Assembly: GCA_937907485.1 (NCBI GenBank)
Contig: CALESR010000193.1
Span: forward strand, 1-14,006
Length of the DNA stretch: 14,006 bases
Reading direction: 5' to 3'
Source of the DNA: an uncultured Paracoccaceae bacterium
Lineage (GTDB): Bacteria; Pseudomonadota; Alphaproteobacteria; Rhodobacterales; Rhodobacteraceae
Part shown: one piece after another, positions 6,606-12,516 of the stretch
Layout of the letters: each line of letters starts with the position of its first letter
Numbering within the stretch: the first letter of the stretch is position 1
Made by a program: the position numbers and the translations under genes
The notes under the pieces: model-generated
The model's input: the letters and a program-made list of their open reading frames with translations, nothing else
Database searches by the model: none
Told to the model about the DNA's origin: nothing

Positions 6606-7262
6606 ATGCTGACCAGACGCCACTTCATTGCCAGCAGCACCGCGCTGTTCGCCGCCCCCGTCCTCAGCCGCCCGGCCCATGCGCAGGCCGCCAGTTGGGA
6701 CGCCTGGGATGCCGAGGTGACGCCCGCCGGTTTCGACCCCGAGACCTCGAACCCCTGGGATCTGCATCCCCGCTTCCTGCGCCACCGGGTGCAGACCAAC
6801 CGCCCGCTGCGCGCCGGTGACATCCATGTCGATGCGGTGGCGCGCTATCTCTATCTGATCGAGGAGGGCGGCAACTCCGCCCTGCGCTACGGCGTCGCTA
6901 TCGGCCGCGACGGGCTCTATATCCCCGGCACCTTCACCGTCGGTGCCCGCGCCCGCTGGCCGATGTGGACGCCGACCGCGACGATGATCGCCCGCAACCC
7001 GGAATACGCCGAATGGGCCGGTGGGCAAGAGGGCGGGCCGCGCAACCCCCTGGGCGCGCGGGCGCTCTATCTCTATTCCGGTGGGCGCGACACCTATCTG
7101 CGCATCCACGGCACGCCGCAGCCGCGCAGCGTCGGCTACCGCGCCTCGTCGGGCTGCGTGCGCATGGTGATGGCGCATATCATCGACCTGTACGAGCAGG
7201 TCCGCACCGGCGCGACGGTGCATCTCTATCCCGCCGATGTGGCGGTCAGCGCCGAGGGCTGA
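6606..7262 (+). CDS. L,D-transpeptidase (YkuD domain), Tat-exported
   Basis: A 218-aa protein. The N-terminus has a twin-arginine signal (TRRHFIA at 3-9, hydrophobic stretch to about 20, predicted cleavage after AHA at 24-26), implying folded export to the periplasm. The YkuD catalytic domain spans about 70-208: IHVDAVARYLYLIEEGG (73-89) opens it, and IHG (167-169) with ASSGCVRM (180-187) gives the active site, with H168, the nucleophile C184 and R186. SSGC replaces the more common SHGC, a variant I believe is common in this class. Such enzymes make 3-3 peptidoglycan crosslinks or attach proteins to the wall; which applies cannot be told here. No obvious strong Shine-Dalgarno sequence precedes the ATG (GCAGG is about 12 bases away), but the Tat signal begins at this ATG. 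The stop codon directly abuts that of the convergent lipoprotein gene. Confidence 0.92.
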   Translation: MLTRRHFIASSTALFAAPVLSRPAHAQAASWDAWDAEVTPAGFDPETSNPWDLHPRFLRHRVQTNRPLRAGDIHVDAVARYLYLIEEGGNSALRYGVAIGRDGLYIPGTFTVGARARWPMWTPTATMIARNPEYAEWAGGQEGGPRNPLGARALYLYSGGRDTYLRIHGTPQPRSVGYRASSGCVRMVMAHIIDLYEQVRTGATVHLYPADVAVSAEG

Positions 7263-7532
7263 TCAGCGCCGCGGCTGCGAGCAGATCGGGTTGCCGGTGC
7301 GGGTGCGCAGCGGCAGCAGCGTGGTTTCCACCGGGCCGACATGCTCGTACCAGTAACAGCCGTCCTCGGGCAGGATGGTGATGCGGCCCATGGCCTGCCC
7401 CGGCGCGGCGGCCTCGGCCAGCCCCTCGGGCAACTCGCGCAGCCAGGTGCCACCCCCCGTCGCCGGATCACCGGGCGCCGCGCAGGCACTCATCAGCAGG
7501 GGAAGCAAGGCAAGAGCAGCAAAGCGGGTCAT
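7263..7532 (-). CDS. Small putative lipoprotein of unknown function
   Basis: An 89-aa protein with a lipoprotein signal peptide: positive N-terminus (MTRF), hydrophobic core, then LLMSAC with C17 as the acylated cysteine (Met at -3 is tolerated but not ideal). The mature part is about 72 residues, Gly/Ala/Pro-rich at first, with a more conserved-looking C-terminal half: GRITILPEDGCYWY (49-62) and PLRTRTGNPIC (74-84). C59 and C84 could form a disulfide in the periplasm. The start at 7530-7532 has an AGG 6 bases upstream, and the signal peptide begins there; the open frame extends to 7742, into the pentapeptide gene, and is not used. It lies on the same strand as the pentapeptide-repeat gene, 52 bp downstream, so co-transcription is possible. 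I do not recognise the family. Confidence 0.75.
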   Translation of the reverse strand: MTRFAALALLPLLMSACAAPGDPATGGGTWLRELPEGLAEAAAPGQAMGRITILPEDGCYWYEHVGPVETTLLPLRTRTGNPICSQPRR

Positions 7533-7558
7533 GAGAGGCCTGTCCGTTGATTGTCGCC

Positions 7559-7575
7559 CGATCCTCGCAGGATCG
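7559..7575. repeat. Small inverted repeat between the pentapeptide and lipoprotein genes
   Basis: CGATCCT (7559-7565), loop CGC, AGGATCG (7569-7575): a perfect 7-bp stem. No T-run follows on either strand, so I do not call it a terminator. It could be an RNA processing or stabilising hairpin in a shared transcript of the two minus-strand genes. Confidence 0.4.
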
Positions 7576-7584
7576 CCGCCCGCG

Positions 7585-9231
7585 TCAAGGGGGCGAGGGA
7601 GGGGTGTAGGTGGAGGGGGACGCGCGCCAGCGGTCGCGTTCGGTGTTGAAGTCGCGGGGACTGAGTCTGTGCTTCGGCCAATGGGCGGGCGGCTCCAGCC
7701 CCTCGGGTAGGACCACTGAGCCATCGCCAAAGCTGGTGGCAAGGTGCTCCGGGGTCAGGCCTGTCGCGCCCGAGAGGTTGGTGTCCCGCAAAACCGCCCC
7801 CTCCATCCGCGCCCCGTGGAGGCTCGCGCCCTCCATGCGCGCCCCGTGGAGGTTCGCCCCCTCCATCCGCGCCTCGGTGAGGCTCGCCCCCTCCATCCGC
7901 GCCCGGTAGAGGCTCGCGCCCTCCATCCGCGCCTCGTCAAGGCTCGCCCCCTCCATCCGCGCCCGGTAAAAGCTCGCCGCCTCCAACCGCGCCCCGTCGA
8001 AGCTCGCCCCCTCCATCCACGCCCAGTAGAGGCTCGCGCCCTCCATCCGCGCCCCGTCGAGGCGCGCCCCTTCCATCCCCGCCTCGTAGAGACTCGCCCC
8101 CTCCATCCGCGCCCCTTCGAGTCTCGCGCCCTCCACCCGCGCCATGATGAGGCTCGCGCCCTCCATCCGCGCCCCGTCGAGGCTCGCGCCCTCCATCCGC
8201 GCCCGGAAAAGGCGCGCCCCCTCCATCCGCGCCTCATAAAGGCGCGCGCCGGAAAACACCGCGTCCGAGCCATCGGGCTGGCCTGCCGCCAGATCGGCGC
8301 CTTGCAGGTTGGCGCCGCGCAGGTCCAGACGATAGCCGCGATAGTCCGCGCAGGTCTGCTTCCACGCCGCCAGCCCGGCCTTGAAGGCCTCGATCTGCGC
8401 CAGCGTCAGCGCGGTTTCACCCGGTTTATCGGGCAGGCGCTGGAAATCCGGGTCAAAGGGCCAGCGGGTTGCGGCATCGGGCGGGTTGGGCCAGGCCGCT
8501 TCGACCAGGCGCTGCCGCGCACTGCGCCGCCCGATCACTTTCAGCGCCAGTTGCACGTCGGCGCGGGGTTTGGGTAGCGTCTGCGCCCATTGACGGGTCA
8601 ACGCATAGCGCGGATCAAGACGCGCCTTGCGCAGCGCCTCATGCGTTGCGCGCTCCTCCTCCGTCGCATCGTCCTCGAGCGGCTCCCACTCGCCATAGGG
8701 ATGATCCTGCGGCGTCCTCGCGTTTGAATTCTCGCGGATGTATTCGCACAGGATCTGCATCACCATCACATGATCGCGGCCCTTGTCATGGATCGTGCTG
8801 TCCTGCGCGATGCGTTCCAGCGACAGGATCGCGCCCATGCGCACTTCCAGATTGGGGACGGTGTCCTCGGTGCCGTCCTTCTTGACCGTCTTTTCCACCC
8901 CCAGTTGCTCGACCGCCTTGGCGATGCGGTCGGTCATGTGGCCTTCCTTTTGATAGCGCACCGTCTGATGCTTGAGCACCGTGCCCCAGATCAGGAAGGG
9001 CGCACCAAGGATTGCAGCGATCAGGCCGCCGACGCCCAGCGACACCTCGCCGCCAAAGATCGCGCGGACAAGAACCGCGAAGGTGGCGTACAGGGCAAGG
9101 GCGAACAACAGGACCAGCGCCGCGCCCATGGTCCTGCCCAACAGTCGGGCCACCCACCAGTTCGGCGCATTGCTGATCCCCAGCCAGTCGAGCAGGTCTT
9201 GCGGCGGTTTCTTGTCGGGCGACTCGTTCAT
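7585..9231 (-). CDS. Membrane-anchored pentapeptide-repeat protein
   Basis: A 548-aa protein in three parts. Residues 36-58 and 64-86 are two membrane helices. A cytoplasmic-type region follows, with PNLEVRMGAILSLERIAQDS (126-145) and DHVMVMQILCEYIREN (153-168), a linker seen in many membrane pentapeptide proteins. Residues about 304-490 form a right-handed quadrilateral beta-helix: RGANLQGADL (305-314) is classical, then 15 decapeptides of the form A-R-M-E-G-A-S-L-x-x (334-483), each two pentapeptides. A Pro-rich tail ends the protein. Start: ATG at 9229-9231, after AAGGTGAG. The molecular role is unknown; pentapeptide helices in other proteins act as scaffolds or DNA mimics, and nothing here decides between these. 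The C-terminal tail is distinct from the repeats. It could be in one transcript with the lipoprotein gene downstream. Confidence 0.9.
   Translation of the reverse strand: MNESPDKKPPQDLLDWLGISNAPNWWVARLLGRTMGAALVLLFALALYATFAVLVRAIFGGEVSLGVGGLIAAILGAPFLIWGTVLKHQTVRYQKEGHMTDRIAKAVEQLGVEKTVKKDGTEDTVPNLEVRMGAILSLERIAQDSTIHDKGRDHVMVMQILCEYIRENSNARTPQDHPYGEWEPLEDDATEEERATHEALRKARLDPRYALTRQWAQTLPKPRADVQLALKVIGRRSARQRLVEAAWPNPPDAATRWPFDPDFQRLPDKPGETALTLAQIEAFKAGLAAWKQTCADYRGYRLDLRGANLQGADLAAGQPDGSDAVFSGARLYEARMEGARLFRARMEGASLDGARMEGASLIMARVEGARLEGARMEGASLYEAGMEGARLDGARMEGASLYWAWMEGASFDGARLEAASFYRARMEGASLDEARMEGASLYRARMEGASLTEARMEGANLHGARMEGASLHGARMEGAVLRDTNLSGATGLTPEHLATSFGDGSVVLPEGLEPPAHWPKHRLSPRDFNTERDRWRASPSTYTPPSPP
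7783..8232 (-). repeat. 15-copy 30-bp coding tandem repeat (pentapeptide array)
   Basis: Fifteen consecutive 30-bp units in frame; on the plus strand most begin CTCCATCCGCGCC and end GGCTCGC(C/G)CC. Each encodes ARMEG plus ASLxx. Variation is concentrated in the last two codons of each unit (DG, YE, YW, YR, DE, IM, TE, HG, FR, EG, RD), while ARMEG is nearly invariant; the units AGMEG, AWMEG, ARVEG and ARLEA are the exceptions. Such high nucleotide identity points to recent expansion or homogenisation by slippage or unequal recombination, so copy number may vary between strains and assemblies. Confidence 0.9.
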
Positions 9232-9489
9232 GGCACACTCACCTTGCGTTCGGGCAGGATGCACGGCGGCGCGGGGTTTGGGAAGGTGGGGGGATGAAAG
9301 CGTGGGACACCCCTTGCCAAATCCTTAACGCCGTGACCCAAGCCCTTGAAATATAACACTCCGGCCAATGTCCCCTGCGTGGGACATCCCGCCACCGCCT
9401 GCGCCTCGCACAGGGGGGGCCCAGCCAATGCTTGCCCCCCCGGCGGGGATCGCCTAGACACCGGGGCAACCCAAACCATCAGGTGAGCC
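9232..9489. other. Divergent intergenic region between the pentapeptide gene and proS
   Basis: A 258-bp gap with no gene. It is a little less GC-rich in the middle (TTGAAATATAACAC around 9346-9359), where promoters would be expected; TATAAC at 9352-9357 resembles a -10 box on the plus strand, but no well-spaced -35 box was seen. A 7-bp inverted repeat and a repeated GGGACA word are described separately. Confidence 0.5.
9368..9387. promoter_or_regulatory. Operator-like inverted repeat upstream of proS
   Basis: ATGTCCC (9368-9374), a 6-base spacer, GGGACAT (9381-9387): a perfect 7-bp inverted repeat. A third copy of the word, in CGTGGGACA, lies at 9301-9309 and matches 9378-9386 exactly, 77 bp away. 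Located about 100 bp before the proS start and about 140 bp from the pentapeptide gene start, it could be an operator for either. The regulator is unknown. Confidence 0.4.
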
Positions 9490-10830
9490 ATGCGTCTGAG
9501 CCGCTATTTCCTCCCCGTTCTCAAGGAAAACCCCTCCGAGGCGCAGATCGTCTCGCACCGCCTCATGCTGCGCGCCGGCATGATCCGCCAGCAGGCGGCG
9601 GGGATCTATTCCTGGCTGCCGCTGGGCTACCGCGTCCTCAAGCGCATCGAAACCATCGTGCACGAGGAACAGATCCGCGCCGGCCACATCCCGCTGTTGA
9701 TGCCGACGCTGCAACCGGCCGACCTGTGGCGCGAATCCGGGCGTTATGATGACTACGGGCAGGAAATGCTGCGCATCAAGGACCGCCACGACCGCGACAT
9801 GCTGTTCGGGCCGACCAACGAGGAGATGATCACCGACATCTTCCGCGGCAGCGTGAACAGTTACAAGGACCTGCCGCTGACCCTCTATCACATCCAGTGG
9901 AAGTTCCGCGACGAGGTCCGCCCCCGGTTCGGCGTGATGCGCGGGCGCGAGTTCCTGATGAAGGACGGCTACAACTTCGACATCGACAAGGACGCCGCCC
10001 TGCACGCCTATAACCGCCACATGGTCAGCTATCTGCGCACCTACGAACGCATGGGCCTGACGGCGATCCCGATGCGCGCGGCCTCGGGTCCGATCGGCGG
10101 CGACAACACGCATGAATTCCTCGTGCTGGCGCAGACCGGCGAATCCGAGGTGTTTTATGACGACCGCGTGGTGGACCTGAAACTGGGCGACCGGCAGGTG
10201 GATTACGACAACCGGGCCGAGGTGGCGGGCGTCTGTCAGGAGTTCACCACCCTCTATGCCCGCACCGATGAAACCCACGACGCCGCCGCGTTCGACCAGA
10301 TCCCCGAGGCGCACCGCAAGGTCGGCCGGGGCATCGAGGTCGGGCAGATCTTCTACTTCGGCACCAAGTATTCGGAATCGATGGGCGCCACCGTGGTCAC
10401 CGCCGACGGGTCGCGCGTGCCGGTCGAAATGGGCTCGCACGGGATCGGCGTCAGCCGCCTGCTGGGCGCGATCATCGAGGCCAGCCACGACGACAAGGGC
10501 ATCATCTGGCCCGAAGGCGTGACGCCGTTCCATTGCGGGATCGTCAACCTCAAACAGGGCGATGCGGCGACGGATGCGGCAAGCGACAGCCTCTACAAGG
10601 CCTTGGCGGCCAAGGGGCTCGAGGCGCTCTATGACGACCGCAACGAACGCGCGGGCAACAAGTTCGCGACGATGGACCTGATCGGCCTGCCGTGGCGGGT
10701 GACGGTGGGGCCGCGCGGGCTGGAGAAGGGCGTGGTCGAACTGACCTCGCGCAAGACCGGCCTCAGCGAGGAGATGACGCCCGAGGCAGCGGTCGAGCGG
10801 CTGGTGCAGATCTACGCCGCACATCGCTGA
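9490..10830 (+). CDS. proS: Prolyl-tRNA synthetase (short alphaproteobacterial type)
   Basis: A 446-aa cytoplasmic class II synthetase that charges tRNA-Pro with proline. It begins MRLSRYFLPVLKENPSEAQI, as in alphaproteobacterial ProS. Landmarks: GPTNEE (107-112), motif 2 FRDEVRPRFGVMRGREFLMKD (139-159), the SGPIGGDNTHEF loop (199-210), motif 3 GSHGIGVSRLLGAIIE (315-330), and the C-terminal anticodon-binding domain, about 345-446, with DDRNERAGNKFATMDLIGLP (382-401). The large editing insertion of the E. coli-type enzyme is absent, consistent with the shorter length; proofreading of Ala-tRNA-Pro would then need a separate free-standing protein. The ATG has AGGTGA 4 bases upstream. It appears monocistronic: a divergent neighbour upstream and a strong terminator just after. 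Confidence 0.97.
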   Translation: MRLSRYFLPVLKENPSEAQIVSHRLMLRAGMIRQQAAGIYSWLPLGYRVLKRIETIVHEEQIRAGHIPLLMPTLQPADLWRESGRYDDYGQEMLRIKDRHDRDMLFGPTNEEMITDIFRGSVNSYKDLPLTLYHIQWKFRDEVRPRFGVMRGREFLMKDGYNFDIDKDAALHAYNRHMVSYLRTYERMGLTAIPMRAASGPIGGDNTHEFLVLAQTGESEVFYDDRVVDLKLGDRQVDYDNRAEVAGVCQEFTTLYARTDETHDAAAFDQIPEAHRKVGRGIEVGQIFYFGTKYSESMGATVVTADGSRVPVEMGSHGIGVSRLLGAIIEASHDDKGIIWPEGVTPFHCGIVNLKQGDAATDAASDSLYKALAAKGLEALYDDRNERAGNKFATMDLIGLPWRVTVGPRGLEKGVVELTSRKTGLSEEMTPEAAVERLVQIYAAHR

Positions 10831-10857
10831 AAGGTGAGGCGGAATCTGGTCGGAACA

Positions 10858-10881
10858 GGGGCGCCACGGGCGCCCCTTTTT
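10858..10881 (+). terminator. Rho-independent terminator of proS
   Basis: GGGGCGCC (10858-10865), loop ACG, GGCGCCCC (10869-10876), then TTTTT (10877-10881). The 8-bp all-GC stem and uninterrupted T-run lie 27 bases after the proS stop codon. This is the clearest terminator in the window. Confidence 0.93.
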
Positions 10882-10888
10882 ACAAACG

Positions 10889-10976
10889 CGCCCCGGACCG
10901 ACGGGCGGCCCGGGGCGATACTCACTCAACGCAGCGCCGACACCTTGGCCTTGGCCCTAAGGAAAAAACCGGCGCT
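10889..10976. other. Structured non-coding stretch after proS
   Basis: Directly after the proS terminator are two further inverted repeats: CGCCCCGG (10889-10896) with CCGGGGCG (10910-10917), and AGCGCCG (10933-10939) with CGGCGCT (10970-10976). The second encloses a smaller stem, CCTTGG (10943-10948) with CCTAAGG (10956-10962), and an A6 run. No open frame here looks coding. It could be a small RNA, extra terminator hairpins for transcription from the convergent membrane gene, or a decayed intergenic repeat. Confidence 0.3.
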
Positions 10977-11068
10977 AAGACGCTTTACGCAGCAGCGGGG
11001 CGGTTTGTTACAGCGGGCGTGAATTTTTTCGGCGGCGGGCCGCAGGGGAGTTTTTACGCCACGATGAA

Positions 11069-11097
11069 GGGGCGGCCTCAGGTCTCAGGCCGGCCCC
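11069..11097 (-). terminator. Hairpin overlapping the stop codon of the membrane protein gene
   Basis: GGGGCGGCCT (11069-11078) pairs with AGGCC-G-GCCCC (11087-11097), giving a 10-bp GC stem with one bulged base and an 8-base loop. On the minus strand the TGA stop lies at the edge of the stem, and the RNA continues TTCATCG, with no T-run. It may act as a factor-dependent terminator or a 3' stabiliser for the membrane protein mRNA. Confidence 0.45.
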
Positions 11098-11788
11098 AGA
11101 CCTGTATCCAGGCGCGGCTGAGGATGGCGATGGCCAGCGCATCGAGAAGGGTTCCGAGGACGGTGAATCCATTGAGCACCAGAAAGCTGGCCCAGCCGGG
11201 CATTGTGGCGATTGGAAGGACGGTTTTGACCCAGAAGGCCAGGGCCAGCACCGCCAGAGTTGCGACCAGATAAAAGGCGATCAACTGGCCGAGCACCCGC
11301 GCCCAGGTTTGACGCGCGGCGCGCAGCGCGCGGCGCAGCGAGAAGGGCTGGCCCAAAACGGCATCGGGCAGCAGGCTGCCGAAGAGCGTGAGGACCAGCA
11401 CGATGAGGGGCAGCACCGCCAGATACGCCACGGCTTTTTGTGCCGCATAATTGTTGTCGGTCGGCAGACCCAGGCTGAAGGCGATGATCACCATGGGGGC
11501 GATCCACAGCACCATCAGCAACAGCGCGACGAGCGCGAAGCGGATGACATGTTTGCCGGGCCAGGGCGATGACCAGGCGGCAGCCGGGGCCAGCAGGGCG
11601 AGGCGGAAGAGCTGGTAATCAACGGCAAGGGTGGTGATCATTTTCCAGCTCTGGATCGATCCCCCGGCCCCTGGCCAGAGGGTCTCGATGCCAGAGAGCA
11701 GCGCGGCATAGACCAGAATCAGCGGTGCGGCGCTCCGCAAATAGCGGATGAGCCAGGGGACGAGGCGGGGGAGGGGTTGATCGCTCAT
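11078..11788 (-). CDS. Multi-pass membrane protein of unknown function
   Basis: A 236-aa protein with about five or six hydrophobic segments (near 20-36, 60-73, 83-106, 118-143, 166-187 and 198-224). There is a basic amphipathic loop, FSLRRALRAARQTWARVLG (149-167), between the fourth and fifth. That loop layout, a helix with alternating Arg before a long hydrophobic segment, recalls loosely defined membrane domains found in glycerophosphodiester phosphodiesterase-type membrane proteins, but I do not recognise a defined family or any catalytic motif. The start at 11786-11788 gives MSDQPLPRLVPWL; only a weak GGGG precedes it. The frame runs upstream to 11992, but that part is His/Pro/Arg-rich and overlaps the divergent gene. 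It converges on proS, with about 250 bp between the stops. Confidence 0.75.
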   Translation of the reverse strand: MSDQPLPRLVPWLIRYLRSAAPLILVYAALLSGIETLWPGAGGSIQSWKMITTLAVDYQLFRLALLAPAAAWSSPWPGKHVIRFALVALLLMVLWIAPMVIIAFSLGLPTDNNYAAQKAVAYLAVLPLIVLVLTLFGSLLPDAVLGQPFSLRRALRAARQTWARVLGQLIAFYLVATLAVLALAFWVKTVLPIATMPGWASFLVLNGFTVLGTLLDALAIAILSRAWIQVWGRPET

Positions 11789-11877
11789 GCCCCGGCGTAG
11801 CAGAGTGCGGGGGGGGGCGGTCAAGTCAGGGTTGTGCGGCGGGCGCGGCCTGTGGGTTTGGCGCAACAGGGGGCGGG

Positions 11878-12465
11878 ATGCGGCAGAACCGGGTGGATCC
11901 GACGGGGGCCTTGCGGGCGGTGCCGGAACGCGGCGGCTGGATGGGCAACAAGGGCTGCCTGCATGATGCCTCGGGGGTGATCCGGCGCGCACATGTCGGG
12001 CGGCGCTGGATCTGTTGCGTGCTGGACTTTGCCGGACGGCGGCGGGCGCTGATGCAGCCGGGGCGCTATACCGAGTTGTTTTTCCTCGACGAAGCGACAG
12101 CCGCAGCAGCCGGGCACCGGCCCTGCGCGGAATGTCGGCGGGCCGATTGGCTGGGGTTCCGCGCGCTCTGGTCGGCGGAATATGGCGAGGTCGGCGCCGA
12201 CGCCATCGACGCCCGACTGCATGAAAACCGGCTGGCGGGGCGGGCGCGGCGGCTGGTGCCGGTGGACGCGCGCGCGGTGCCTGACGGCGCGATGGTGCTG
12301 GACGGCGGGCCGGTCTTGCGCACCGCCTCGGGGTGGTGGCGCTGGTCGTTTCAGGGCTATGCTCAGGCGGCGGCGCCCACGGGTCCGGTGGCGCTGCTGA
12401 CGCCCGAGCCCCTCGCGCGCTTGATGGCGCGCGGCTGGGCGGTGCAGGATCTGGCGCCGAAATGA
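11878..12465 (+). CDS. Conserved-looking hypothetical protein with an Ada-like Cys/His motif
   Basis: A 195-aa soluble protein with no signal peptide or membrane segment. Notable parts: an N-terminal MRQNRVDPTG, MGNKGCLHD (22-30), GRRWICCVLDF (41-51), GRYTELFFLDEATAAAAGHRPCAECRR (62-88) and a Trp-rich segment SGWWRWSFQGY (151-161). The HRPCAEC stretch resembles the zinc-binding motif of Ada-type domains (RPCxxC). Together with C27 and H29 it could build a metal site, but that is inference. I recall similar unnamed proteins in other alphaproteobacteria; no function is known to me. ATG at 11878 is preceded by AGGGGG at 4 bases. It ends 51 bp before the decarboxylase gene on the same strand, so the two may share a transcript. 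Confidence 0.8.
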   Translation: MRQNRVDPTGALRAVPERGGWMGNKGCLHDASGVIRRAHVGRRWICCVLDFAGRRRALMQPGRYTELFFLDEATAAAAGHRPCAECRRADWLGFRALWSAEYGEVGADAIDARLHENRLAGRARRLVPVDARAVPDGAMVLDGGPVLRTASGWWRWSFQGYAQAAAPTGPVALLTPEPLARLMARGWAVQDLAPK

Positions 12466-12516
12466 TTGCCTTGTTCAGTAATATCTGATTGGGTGATCAC
12501 AGCACAGGAGGCGGCG

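Noticed and set aside
7801..8250. CRISPR-like regular 30-bp repeats
   Set aside because: The units are contiguous, with no unique spacers, and are in frame in a pentapeptide-repeat gene. No cas gene is nearby.
7744..8577. A 277-aa plus-strand open frame full of RPLHPRPVEARA-like repeats
   Set aside because: It is the complement of the 30-bp coding repeat of the pentapeptide gene; the array lacks stop codons in several frames. The minus-strand frame has a sensible domain structure and start site.
9454..10929. A 491-aa minus-strand open frame antisense to proS
   Set aside because: It is an antisense shadow: the plus strand encodes full-length ProS with all class II motifs, and the frame runs through the proS terminator.
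12466..12516. An upstream TTG start adding 17 residues to the decarboxylase
   Set aside because: The internal ATG at 12517 has AGGAGG at 5 bases, and the extension does not resemble family N-termini.
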